Positions 35,440 to 46,109 of a DNA stretch of 64,000 nt are shown here, piece by piece (the stretch's first letter is position 1; each line of letters begins with the position of its first letter). Source of the DNA: Lactarius indigo (lineage: Eukaryota; Basidiomycota; Agaricomycetes; Russulales; Russulaceae). A program made the position numbers and the translations under genes. The notes below the pieces were generated by a model that was not told the origin of the DNA, did not search any database, and saw only the letters and a list, made by a program, of their open reading frames with translations. The stretch lies in contig JAFKAC010000081.1 of NCBI GenBank assembly GCA_025766275.1, forward strand, positions 62,001 through 126,000. The letters are read 5' to 3'.

Positions 35440-38160
35440 GCTCATGCAGCGCGGGGGTACACGTAGCACTATCAATTTCTCGCCGCCTGAATCCTCTCCC
35501 TCCGTGCAAGGCTTGTTTCTTTTGGAGCAACTTCTCTTGGAGTAATATTGTCGTGAGTGGTAACGCTACTACCAGTTGTTACTACTCCTATCCCCTTCTT
35601 CCCCCTCTGTAGAAAGTGATCTACGAGATGCGAATTACCGGACTCCAATATAAAGTAGAAAGAATTAAATCAGCAGAAACTGAAATACATAAGGTAAAGC
35701 AGGTCGTTCGAAGTAATCGATCTAAGGATGACGAAATGTGTGATACAATACAATGTAGATCCAGACCCAAATGTGGGGTATAATGATACAGCGTGCTCTA
35801 AAGCGGAAAACAAAGGCGAGAATAGACCAATATCAAAAAGGAAGAGAAGCCACTTCTCAGGTGGGCATCGAGATCTCTAGTCATAGTCATGACGGGCGCG
35901 CCTGCTCGCCATACGGATTTTTCCGCCGTACTTGTAAAGCAGAATCGGAATCGGAATAAAACTGCATGCGAGAAGTGCCAGGAGTGTGCTTGCCCATCCG
36001 ACACCGAGGTTGCGATACATGGCACCGGCGAAAAGGGGGAACGCGGCGCCAAACATGGATCGAATAAAGTCGTTTCCTGCAAGCACGCTAGCCGCGTATG
36101 TGGGGTAAGCGTCGGCAAGGTAGTTCAAAACCGCATTCTGTAGTGGCTATGCGATCAGCTAAGACTAACGAAGATATCAAGAGAAGCACTCACGAAAAGA
36201 AGTAGTGCCGCCATGCCGAATAGGCTGGAACCGATGATCGGAACAATCCAGTGAACGCTTGCACGCGACGCCCATCCAAACCAAAAGAGAGAGATGGGGA
36301 CGATGAGCGCGCCAGCTATCGCGATCGGCATCCGCTCCTCAGGCCTGAGTTCGCCCTTGTCGTTGTACTTCGGCTCCTGCACGAAGTACAGATATGCGAA
36401 GAACGGCGGTATCACGATGAACACCCCGACGAAAATCCCGAGGAACGACAACCCGAGCATCTGCTCGCGCCAGTGGTAGATCCCGACGAATACGATCGGG
36501 AACGACTCGAACCAGATGTAAAGAAGCGCATATATCAGACCGATGTAGACGTTGAGCACGAGGACGATCGGCTCTTGGAAGTTGAGCGCGAACGGCCGTA
36601 CAAGGATGTCGACGGCGACGTCTCGGGGTGTCATAGTTGCTGCAGCGATCTCGGATGCCGACTTGATCGAGGGATTTCCGGTCACCTTGCGAAGACGCTG
36701 TGCTCGACGGTAGAGGATGTTGGATGCGGACGTCTCGGGGAAGAAGAAGAATAGTAAGACGAGGGTAGGACCTGACAGCCATAGGATCTCCCAGATCGTC
36801 CAACGCCAACCTTCGGCGTGCGCAGCGAATCCACCAACCAACGGGCCGAGGCTCGGTGCACACGTAGCGAATAGGCCCCATATCGTCATTGCGTAGGCGC
36901 GCTTCTTCGGAGCATATATATCGGCGATTGTCGCTCCTCCCGTCGCAAGGATCGGCGACCCGAAGAATCCAGTCAAAAATCGGAAGGCCATGAGCATACC
37001 ATAATTGGTAGCAAGAGCCGTGGGTACTTGTAAGACGACGAACATGGCGAGGGTGAATATGTAGATAGGCATGCGACCAATTTGTGGGACTTCGCTCAAA
37101 GGAGCCCATACCATCGGACCTATATTAATTTATTTGTCAGAAGATATTGACAGAAATCCGAGATATACTGACCAAGACCATAACCAGCGACAAAGACTGT
37201 GAGTCCGACAAGCGCGGCGACGTTGCTGACATGGAATTCTGAGGTGACGCCTGGTAAACCAGCGGTGTAGATGGCAGATCCAAGGTACACAGCGAAGGTC
37301 AGAAGGCAGGTCTGGAACATGACCCATGACTTCTTCCAACTCGACCAGTTCTGGGGATTCTGATGCCATATGAGATACGATGGAATTGCAGAAAGAACGA
37401 GAAGAAACTCACATCTGGATCTGTGGGTCCATACCAATCTACTAGTAGTGTATCCTGGCCGTTTTCTGGATCTGCCTTGGCTGGGGTATTTACGATCACG
37501 GTCGTTTCTGAAGCTATCGACCTGACGTCGGGATTGGGGACGTCATTGAGGGTGAGCTGGACAGAATCCCGTGGCGACGTCTGTGATGTATGCTTGCTTT
37601 TCCAGACTACTGGAAGCTCCTTCTCATCTGGATGGGGAAAAAATCGCGATCCGAATGCCAAGCGGAGGGTATGAGCAAAGAAGGTATCGTGGAATGCTGC
37701 TGCGAACATAAAGAAATGATATGTGTGGAGAGGAGATTGTTCGGTGGGAGGGAATGAAGACTAAATTCTGAGCCCATCTCTTGTGGTTAAATAGTGAAGT
37801 CCTCTGTCAAGGAGCGTTTGATGAGAAGGTGTGTGTAGATGTGGATTCGTTATGTGTGGGACCGCTGTACAGTAAGTGGCTCGTAAGTTGGCAGGCTACA
37901 AGCGCCCTGACTGGACGTATTTCCTTTTTTGTCGAAGAATTACCGTAAAAGATCCACTTGCAGGACTCTGCTTACTGAGCATCTGCAGCAATCTGCCGGC
38001 ATGGCTGACCCACCTTCAACTTACTAAATTACAGTGGGCGCCATGTTCCCCCTGGCTCTCGGCGACATCTCATTCCATCTCATTCTAGAATCTTTCCCTA
38101 CCACGTCCATCTATGTCAGCCACTTCGGAGTTGCATAACGTGCATATTAAGCGTCCCTTT
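35440..38160. repeat. Tandem duplication unit 2 with DHA1 transporter
   Basis: Second copy of 30930-33650, including the 3' flank and about 450 bp of upstream sequence. Confidence 0.8.
35877..37709 (-). CDS. MFS transporter, DHA1 family, copy 2
   Basis: Predicted 559 aa. Exons (complement): 37413-37709, 37173-37359, 36194-37119, 35877-36146, exactly 4537 bp from copy 1 at every boundary. The 319-residue central segment differs from copy 1 at one visible position (ISLFWFGW against ISLLWFGW), while the N-terminal cytoplasmic region is more divergent (ELPVVWKSKHTSQTSPRD against ELPVLWQSKRAAQPSPRD). Motifs are as in copy 1. Both copies look intact, so the pair may provide dosage or differ in expression through their diverged promoters. 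Confidence 0.9.
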
Positions 38161-38780
38161 GGCTAACCCCGGGCATGTTGTGTACCGGGCTTAGACTTCC
38201 CTCGGACGTGCCTAACCGGACTCCTCACTGGTGGAAAGCACCCTGCGATGGTCCTTTTTGTGGTCCTGCAGTCATTTAGTACAACACCACGCTGACAAGA
38301 AGAAGGCCACAGGGCCAGGCGAAAAGGGGTTTTTAACAGGCGCATCGTGGCATGGTGGGACGGACTGTGGGTCTCCTAGAAGGAGTAGAGCGCGAGGCCT
38401 CTGCCCTTGTTCGCTGGGTTCGCGCTGTGGTGCCGTGGTCATTCTAAGCATAGGCTGACGAAAAAAGCAATCGATTTGTCATGTACTGTAGAAGAGAACG
38501 GTGTCGTCTGCTTTCGTTTTCCGTCGTCGGGTTTCACAGCTTTGAGGCCAGCTGCTACCTCCATTATTCGACGCTTACACCGCAACAGGAGTGTCTTGTG
38601 CACCGTGTCACTGCAGGCAGCTCCGTCACGCACTAGAGCGCTTCCAAAAAAACTCGACCTTCTAAGGAGTGGGGGGCAATAGGGGCTCGGTTGCCACAGC
38701 GCCGATTCAAACTGAATTTTTTTTTGGCTGGTGTATCGGAATTGGCCGCTTGCAGCATTTTTGAAAGCCCCTAATGCACT
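37710..38780. other. Upstream of transporter copy 2 and of the header cluster
   Basis: 37710-38160 is the duplicated promoter-side flank of the transporter. 38160-38780 has no supported gene; parts near 38390-38600 resemble 34780-35040. Confidence 0.5.
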
Positions 38781-38787
38781 TATATAA
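38781..38787 (+). promoter_or_regulatory. TATA box of header gene 1
   Basis: TATATAA 52 bp before the ATG at 38839, a plausible distance for initiation and a short leader. Confidence 0.55.
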
Positions 38788-38838
38788 AGCGGAGGCAACG
38801 ATAGCTCTTTTGTCTGCCACTACCAGTCTACCACCACC

Positions 38839-39231
38839 ATGGCAGATATCAAACTTTGGTGCCTTGTCATTGATCATAACCATAACCCTAACTTCGGAGA
38901 ACCATTCCCTGTGACTGTGGGCCACGACGACACAATCCACGACCTGAAGATAAAGATCATGGGGACCCAGCACTTGCCTGATTTGCACCGAGTCGTCTTT
39001 ACCAACAGTATCGAAATTTGGCGCTGCGACAGCTCAAAGTCAGACTCGAAGCTGTCGGCTAAGGAGTGCTTCCATCAAACGGGAAGGAAAATATGGGAGC
39101 TCGACTTCTCCGAATCGGACGATGAGCCGAGGGATGTTTGGCACCTTGGCGCCGCTCAGAAGGTGGTAGATCTTGAGCTCGAAGACAACGAAATATTGCT
39201 TGCGCTAGTACCCTTATCTAAACCAGGCTGA
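38839..39231 (+). CDS. Crinkler-type ubiquitin-like header protein 1
   Basis: Single-exon gene, 130 aa, start context ccaccaccATGG. The protein begins MADIKLWCLVID and continues FGEPFPVTVGHDDTIHDLKI, IEIWRCD, and LGAAQKVVDLELEDNEILLA. This matches the N-terminal ubiquitin-like header of Crinkler (CRN) proteins: LWCLV strand, FPV with a D-T-I/V-x-x-L-K helix, then LWxC. No NTPase or nuclease domain follows; the ORF stops just after the header. Fungal headers are thought to target or tether CRN proteins; a header-only protein could act as a partner or decoy (inference). Confidence 0.75.
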   Translation: MADIKLWCLVIDHNHNPNFGEPFPVTVGHDDTIHDLKIKIMGTQHLPDLHRVVFTNSIEIWRCDSSKSDSKLSAKECFHQTGRKIWELDFSESDDEPRDVWHLGAAQKVVDLELEDNEILLALVPLSKPG

Positions 39232-40502
39232 AACGGTACGCTATGTTGAATTCTCTGCCCTATGTCCCTTACTGAGCTTCCTGTGTCTCTTTAATAATTG
39301 GATTCGCCGACATTCACCATGCTGGCTTGTATAGTTGTTCTTACCATCTCTGATGCAAGCGCTGCCAAGGTAGTAAACGCGCTGTCCACATGTGCCTGTA
39401 CTACCCTGTAGCTCTCGCCTGCATTGCCGCCTTCCTATTCAGCCATTGTTCCACCGTTTTCTCGTGGTCTTAGCTGTCGCCTGCCTGTAATTGCACGTCT
39501 ATATAAGTACTAGTATACACCGCGATGCACCTCGTCCGGTTGTTCCATTTCTGCAGTCGTCATGTCCTTAGGGACCTTGATAGCCTCGTCACCTCTCCTT
39601 TTTGCCCACTCGTTTGGCTTTGGCTCCAATCATCGCGAGGCCAGTCTTGACTCTCGCGTGAGCTTTTCTCGGCGTGGCCATGGCAGACGGTTCAATGCAG
39701 CACAAAATTCTCGCAGCGGCATGCAGCTACGCCTCCAAGGCAGTTCTCACCGACGTCTCTGTCACTCCTTGCACCAGCTCCGCACTCAATTGTTTTTTTT
39801 CCCAATGGACTTGACTATGACCACCCATGGCCTGCATTCACGTATAACTTACGGTGCCATTCTTATGAAAAGAGCCGAACCCGTCAATTGCAGGCGGCGT
39901 GTCCACCTGACACTGGCAGCAGGGGAGTTGCTGAGCTACGTGATATATATATTGCTTGCGCTTGGAGTGGACTTGTTCTTCACCGATGCAGGTAGACTAG
40001 AGCCTTTGGACGCGTGGGTGCACAGTAGCTCCCGTGAAGGAGGACCGAGCGCTGCGCTGAGTGTTGAGGGATTTCAGCCCCTATACAGGATCGGTGTCCA
40101 TGCTTCTTCGTGACTTCTGTTTCCAATCAGGAACTGTCATCACGCTCGCCACGTCCAAATCAGAAGCCACACTACTGTAATTGACAACATTCACCTTCCA
40201 TATGCAGAAGTCTTCTACAATGCCGCAATTATCCCCCGTAGCTTGCGCCCCCGAGTCGCCGCTCAGGGTGTTTCCTCCCTCCTATGTGCCACCTCCTCAC
40301 CGGGAATAACAAACTGAGCCCGTTGTTTGTCTTTCTCCAATGCAAAGTAAGATGTGGCGCTTGCTGCATTTGGATCAATCGTTTCTTCGTTAGGCACACA
40401 CAATACGTTTTGTTTCAGGGTGACAGGGTTGTCTCGTCTTTGTGGGTATCACATCGACGATGTCGAGACGACGACACTCCTTCATCTGCTACCACCACCA
40501 TC
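39232..40502. other. Between header genes 1 and 2
   Basis: Contains the 3' flank of gene 1, a copy of the dispersed block (39480-39690) and an open reading of 183 codons at 39562-40113 that overlaps the repeat and has no recognisable family. No gene called. Confidence 0.5.
39480..39690. repeat. Dispersed block (family with 29170, 35195, 41120, 42390)
   Basis: Shares gctgtcgcctgcctgtaatt, a tataagta motif and tctcgcgtgagcttktctcggcg-like sequence with the other copies. It always lies 3' of a header gene or relic. Confidence 0.6.
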
Positions 40503-41117
40503 ATGCCCGACGTCCAAGTTTGGTGCCTTTTCATTGGTCGTAACTACAAGGGCGGCTTGAAGCCTACTTTCGGAGAACCCTTCCCTGAAATATTATACCA
40601 CGACGACACGATTCACCAACTAAAGACAAAGATTACGCTAGGGTGTAACAAGACCAATCTTACCCACCTCATCCCCAACGAGATCGAAATTTGGAGGTGC
40701 AGAGCCTTCAAGCTATCTGCCAATAACTCCTTCGCTGGAACGAAGATGACGCTCAGCGACCTCTCGTTCAATGATGAGTACAGTGACTTCCAGAACCTTG
40801 GCGTGGCTCAGAGGGTGATGGATCTTGAGCTCGAAGACGGTGAGCTCTTGCTTGCGTTAGTACCCCAAAAGAGTACGCGGTGTTTGTTCTCCTACTCCAT
40901 GTCCCTTACTGATCAACCCATACCCATAGGCATAGCTAAGGGGATAGCTCCGTTGACTTCGTTGTTCTCAGAATTTCATATTGGCCACTGGACTGCGCTG
41001 GCATTCACTATGCTGGCCTGTCTCCAAGGTACACGCCATCTCTGTGGGATGGGAAAACACATCGCCATGACCGCCACGCTATTCTGCCACTCCAGCTGTT
41101 CCACCTCTGTCTTGTAG
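40503..41117 (+). CDS. Crinkler-type header protein 2, with read-through C-terminus
   Basis: Start chosen at 40503 (accatcATG) by alignment with genes 1 and 3; an in-frame upstream reading exists but lacks homology. MPDVQVWCLFIG, FGEPFPEILYHDDTIHQLKT, IEIWRCR, LGVAQRVMDLELEDGELLLA give the header fold over about 120 residues. The stop codon at the equivalent place in gene 1 has been lost through a small deletion (cccttatctaaaccaggctgaaacgg in gene 1 is shortened to ccccaaaagag), so the frame runs on for about 85 residues into what is 3' flank in the other copies, ending at 41117. Product 204 aa. Confidence 0.65.
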   Translation: MPDVQVWCLFIGRNYKGGLKPTFGEPFPEILYHDDTIHQLKTKITLGCNKTNLTHLIPNEIEIWRCRAFKLSANNSFAGTKMTLSDLSFNDEYSDFQNLGVAQRVMDLELEDGELLLALVPQKSTRCLFSYSMSLTDQPIPIGIAKGIAPLTSLFSEFHIGHWTALAFTMLACLQGTRHLCGMGKHIAMTATLFCHSSCSTSVL

Positions 41118-41119
41118 TC

Positions 41120-41300
41120 TTAGCTGTTGCCTGCTTATTTGTATGTATAAGCTCTGCCAGTAGTGTCCGTTGTAATGACCTCATGCTGTTACTTCTCCCA
41201 CGTGCTACCTCTTACGGTCATACGACGGGTAGTAGTGAATAAAGTCGGCCTTCGTGACTCTGAGCTCGTCCGGGGTGCTGTTGACTGCATCTGTCATCAC
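41120..41300. repeat. Dispersed block, copy after header gene 2
   Basis: Resembles 39480-39690 and 35195-35430 (gctgttgcctgc, tgtataagc, gacctcatgctgtt). Confidence 0.55.
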
Positions 41301-41761
41301 TCCTCATTATCAAGAAGCCTACCGAGTCATGGCCCTATATAGATAGTGAACAGTGAACAGAAAAGGGTAGTCGTGCTCGTCACGGCATATCGAATTGCGC
41401 AAGTCACTGCACACAGGGCGCAGTGGAGATACAACGCCTGCGGCCTGCGTATGCTCAACTGTTACGTGAGAAGCGAGAAACAGCAGAACTGGACGCACGA
41501 GAGTGCGCGCTGCGAACATTGAGGAGAGTGGGAAGGGACGGCCAAATGGAATGGGAGTGCGGCCGCTTACGGCAAAATAGGATGCAACATGTATTGGATA
41601 ACCACAGTTTTTGCAAGATAACTATATAATATACAAAGAAACTCTCCCCCACATAAATGTGAGTAAACAAGGGGCCATAATCCAGGATCGCCATGTGGAT
41701 ACGCAAGAAAATGAAGACAGACGACGACTCCTATAGTACGGCATCCACCACTCCAACCATC

Positions 41762-42112
41762 ATGGCGGAAATCAATGTTTGGTGCCTTGTCATTGATCGC
41801 GACCACAAGCCTGCCCTCTGGGAACCCTTCCCCGTGGTCATACATCAAGATAACACGATCCACGAACTCAAGATAAAGATCATATCAGTATGGAGAAGAC
41901 GCCAGCTTGTCTACACCGACCCCAGCGAGATCGGAATTTGGCAGTGCAAAAGACTATCTGCCAAGATTCCTTTAAACCGAATGAAAAAGCTACTCAGCGA
42001 CCTCAAGTTCTCCGACGACGAGGACAGTGACGTTCAGCAACTTGGCGTGGCTCAGAAAGTGATGGAACTCGAACTCAAAGATGACGAGATATTACTTGTG
42101 CAGCTACTTTGA
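41762..42112 (+). CDS. Crinkler-type ubiquitin-like header protein 3
   Basis: Single exon, 116 aa, start in context aaccatcATGG. MAEINVWCLVID, WEPFPVVIHQDNTIHELKI, IGIWQCK and LGVAQKVMELELKDDEILL repeat the header pattern of genes 1 and 2. It ends with TGA right after the header. An in-frame ATG 69 nt upstream would add 23 residues that the paralogues lack. No catalytic domain follows within 700 bp. Confidence 0.75.
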   Translation: MAEINVWCLVIDRDHKPALWEPFPVVIHQDNTIHELKIKIISVWRRRQLVYTDPSEIGIWQCKRLSAKIPLNRMKKLLSDLKFSDDEDSDVQQLGVAQKVMELELKDDEILLVQLL

Positions 42113-42887
42113 AATGGTGCGCGGTGTTTGTTCCTCTGCTTCATGTTCCTTAATGAGATTCTTATATCCCACATAGCTTAGTGGGTTTCATTGTTCTCGA
42201 AATTTCTCTTCGACTATTAGACTGTTGACATTTACCGTACTTACTGTCTCCGAGGCACGCGCCAGCTGGGAGTTCCGAGTGTCTAGGTGGGAAACACATT
42301 GTACCCGCGCCGCCCATGTAGCTCTGGTCCACAACTGGTCCACATACTCACATCTGACTTACCATTGTTCTACCTTTTGTCTTGTAGTCGTAACTGTGAC
42401 CCACATGTATCTACGTATTAGCGTTTGTAATCTCGAGTTACCTGGTACCACTTGAGTGAAGCCCACAGCGGGGCCGCTGGGCCTTGGTGACGTTCAGATC
42501 ACCCCGATCCTGCAACACTTTCATGGGTCTTTCAATGTTATTAGTACTCCTTGCCGCGCAGGCCACGGAATCCAATAGATGTGGCTGTAGGAAATATATA
42601 CCTGGGACATGGAGGCCATGGCTCTAGACTGAAGTTTAATCCCGCTGTCCACCGGTCTTCGCGACGAGGTGGCAAAAGCAGGCGGTCATATAACGGTCAA
42701 TTTTATATATCTTTGCGGTGAAACTTCTATGAGCAAGCAGAGTCAGACAGGAAGACAGACACGGCTTACTGTAACTCTTGAGAGGAACAAAAATAGCATC
42801 TGACGGCACCATACATGAATCCATGGTTGAAATTATCTCATAGCGCGTCATACAAGACTGCAGACATGTAATCACATAAGGAGCAGA
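42113..42887. other. 3' flank of header gene 3 and intergenic
   Basis: 42113-42440 continues the 3' block shared with the other header genes. Nothing is recognised in 42440-42887 apart from the eL34 3' end. Confidence 0.5.
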
Positions 42888-43374
42888 TCACGAGCGACCG
42901 CTCGTCGCCTTTTGCTGTGATTTGATGACACGCTTAACCACCTTTGCCTCCTCGATCAAGAACGCACGAACGATGCTATCCATCACAAATATCAAATCGA
43001 CATCAACAAAGACGGTGGAAATAAAAGGAAAAGAAAGACGTACCGTGAGCGCACGCAGCCGCCACACCGTGAACCACCATATGCCCGGCTGACATGCTTT
43101 TGCGTCTTGGAGACCGATGCGTACTCACGCGGGCGGAGGGCAACAACCTATCGCATTGGATTGAATGTGAGAAACGTGGGTACAAGATCAGTACTGGCAC
43201 AGTAAGAAAACACACCCCGCTGAGTTTGGAGCCACAGTCACCACACTTGGGTGCAGTAGGGAGCTTTTTGATGTGGTGGTAGCGGAGGATGCCGCCGGGG
43301 GTCTTGACAATGCGTCGTCGCGAAGACGTGGTGTTGTAAGGCTGGCGCTTGCGAAGGGTGACACGTTGGGCCAT
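42888..43374 (-). CDS. RPL34: 60S ribosomal protein eL34
   Basis: Predicted 116 aa. Exons (complement): 43216-43374, 43044-43147, 42888-42975; both introns are 68 bp. MAQRVTLRKRQPYNTTSSRR, IVKTPGG, YHHIKKLPTAPKCGDCG, LRPREYA, VSRAYGGSRCGGCVR and IVRAFLIEEAKVVKRVIKSQ are the conserved eL34 blocks, with the CxxC pairs (CGDC, CGGC) that bind zinc in many members. Length is normal for the family. Housekeeping component of the large cytosolic ribosomal subunit; transcription should be strong and constitutive. Confidence 0.95.
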
Positions 43375-45173
43375 TACTGTAGGGTGGTGAGGGGTAAGAT
43401 CTGGGTGGCGATGAGATGGTCTATAACAAAACGAAACAGAGCCGAGGAACAGGAATGGGACGGATCGTCATCTGCGTTCCTGAGCGTATCTCCCTGTACA
43501 CGGGAACCTCGACAGAACCCCAAGACTAGCCAGACCCCCACCACGTAGACACACTCCATACAGGATGACCCAAATCCCCCCATCGATGCCGATGAATTGG
43601 GTAGGACCACACACCTTACAAGTTCAAAAAGCTAGAAAAAAATAGACAACGTTCGGTGAGAATACAGAGAAACTGGTCGACAACGAGTGCTCACCTCTCT
43701 CGTTCTTGTCGTGTCGACGGTGCTCTAACGTTGGACCAAAAGTCTTGGTCGTTCGGAAGAGTGCGGTGGCGGTGGCTTAAAAACTATACAGTTTATCGGT
43801 GTTGTCCGTCTTATGAGAAAAGCAGTTTCCAAAAAAAGGGTGACTAATGGCCTAGATTGTTTACGTAGTACTGCGGCGTTCTCCAACCCTTGAACTTGAG
43901 CCTTCACATGCTTCACGAATCGTTCTGTACAGTACATGGCCATTTTACGGAGACTAGGAATTATGTCGGCGTTCTTGAGTGACGTCATCTTGAGGCCTGT
44001 CTTTAGACCGCGTAGGACAAGTTGCGGCTCTGTGAGTCGTGCCAGTGAAATGCCTCAAGTTGCCCAAAATTGCGCTTCTCTGCCTACAAACTATACTCGG
44101 GTGGCGGTGACATGTCTCCTTTGTACCTTGGTACGCGACTGCACGCGGCATCACGCCACTTTGGGGCAGTGTCACTGCTCACTGACCGGATACAAAGAGA
44201 TAACCGTGATAACGACCTTGCCCAGCTTTCTGTGATTTGAAAAACCAGCTTATCTATCCTCGGCCAGTTTTGTACTGTCTCTTTCACAACACTAGTAGAC
44301 TTGCTCGATACATTTCGGTAGAGCACGAAGTTCTCCTTGACTTTTGTTATATCACCGACAAATTCACACTCTGCGCATGAGCGTAGTATGAGAGAAACGC
44401 TCTAACGGGAACACTAAGCATTACGGATTGAATCCTCAGGCCGGTGGCCATACCATGCATCAGAGTGCTAGTGACATCACAAATTGTCCATCACGAGAGA
44501 TCTCCTCATCGAGAACTTCGAGAAGAATGGCGGCTAGCAATACCGGGATTAAACAAGCCGTATATCTCCGACAGTAACGCCGCCCAACATTGATCATATC
44601 GCTGGACTCCCAGAGTCATTTTGGCATTCATATTGGGTCGAACCAGTCCTCAAAAGAGCACAAACGCCACCGCAATCTCACACTCTGTCCACTGCTCACT
44701 CATCTGTTGTTACGTGTGGGCGACCCACCCTTGTATCGTGCCTGGATTGTAGCCATGTGCTCACGGCGCTCTTTCCCTTCTAAGCCCGGGCCCTCGCGGC
44801 TGGCATCTTCCGACTGTACTGTCTCCATTGTATACAGTAAGTGACGGGGGCGAGTCAACCGCGCCCGTAGCAAGTTCATTGAACATCTATTTCCAAACCC
44901 GTGTCATATTGAGATTAGGTTTTCTGTTATATAGAGAGTTGCGCCAATAATTCGTGGGACATCTCCACACCGAGCGTCTCCTGTTGACGGGTATATACTC
45001 CTGGGTCTAAGTGCTTTCACAGGCCTGCTCTAGTGCTGGACTGTATATAGTATGCGCGAATTCTGCCGGCGCGACACCTGGGACTTGTGTAGATAGATAA
45101 CGACGCAGGCTTCCTTAGGATAACACACACCTTTCTTCCCGTACCCTCGCTATTTGTTTCTTACGAGTGCGAT
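43375..45173. other. Intergenic, eL34 promoter side and unassigned sequence
   Basis: Short readings on both strands (43725-43988, 43936-44235) have no recognisable motif. 45000-45170 is the promoter-side flank shared with 30285-30440. Confidence 0.5.
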
Positions 45174-45843
45174 ATGCTCAACGAATGGCAACCAGACACA
45201 CCTTACAAACTCGGTCACACAATTAAATTTGAAGGTATCAACTTCCTCTTCCCTTCGCCAGTCAAAAACTTATGTCTGACTGTGCCACGCCGCCCTGACA
45301 GGGGAGAAGTATCAAATACTCAAGAAGCACGTATCCTCGGTAAGCCATGATGTAACATCTCTTGTGTAAAAACTCGCTCAGAGACAAACGCGTTTCTGAT
45401 AGAGCGAGAAAACACCACGAAACTCTCCCGATCTTTATGGGATCCCCGACAAATTCGCTCTCTGCGGCTCGGCGTGGTATGACAGCAGCGCCCTGATGGG
45501 GTCCGACTTGGATGTCAAACGTCGCGGATTAGCTCCTGGCGGCTATCCGCACCAGAGTGACAAAACGACAAGCGCAGGAGGGAAGAACACAAACAACACG
45601 TCTCCTGTCTTCTCCTGGACCGCAGCGAAGACGGTCGCTTCGAACATCAAGAATATGTTTCCAAAGGCGCGACAATCCGCTACGGGAGAAAAGGCCGACA
45701 ACCTTACCGCGCCGCTCTTGATAGGTAAAGCTGGGCATACGGTCCCAGAGTCGATCGCCCGGAGCGCGCGGGAACCAGGCGAGTCGTTGTATGGAGGGGA
45801 AGAATCCAGCATCATGTCGGGTGTTGGTCCGAAGCACGACTAG
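45174..45843 (+). CDS. Unrecognised small protein, copy 2
   Basis: Three exons: 45174-45234, 45302-45339, 45403-45843, giving 179 aa. Sequence blocks are MLNEWQPDTPYKLGHTIKFE, YQILKKHVSS, PDKFALCGSAWYDSSALMGS, FSWTAAKTVASNIKNMFPKA, APLLIGKAGHTVPE and a C-terminal tail GESLYGGEESSIMSG. The paralogue on the opposite strand at 29534-30244 shares both introns and the promoter flank. This copy has one SAREP where the other has nine pentapeptides and it keeps the tail. Conservation of splice sites and frame argues it is a real gene; no function is assigned. Confidence 0.65.
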
Positions 45844-46109
45844 AGGGAATCGTGCTAAGCATATCAGCAGATGGGTAATTGGGCTTGCGGCATGTACGAT
45901 GGAAGGATTTCTGTCTGGATGATATTTTTCTGGTTCTATGGTCCGTGTAGACGAGTGCTAGGATCGGGACACGAAAGTAATGTGACTTCTGACTCGGAGA
46001 AATCGGAGTGGCCTGTGTGTAGACGACAGTCCCTGGTAACACAACAAGACAATAAAAAGGAAACAGGAACCATTATGGACAGCAATAGCATCAATCCTGT
46101 ACAGGAAGC

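Noticed and set aside
39562..40113. 183-codon open reading between header genes
   Set aside because: Much of it overlaps the dispersed repeat, whose other copies are not open in this frame.
43725..43988. 87-codon minus-strand reading upstream of eL34
   Set aside because: No motif, and it overlaps another opposite-strand reading; probably chance.
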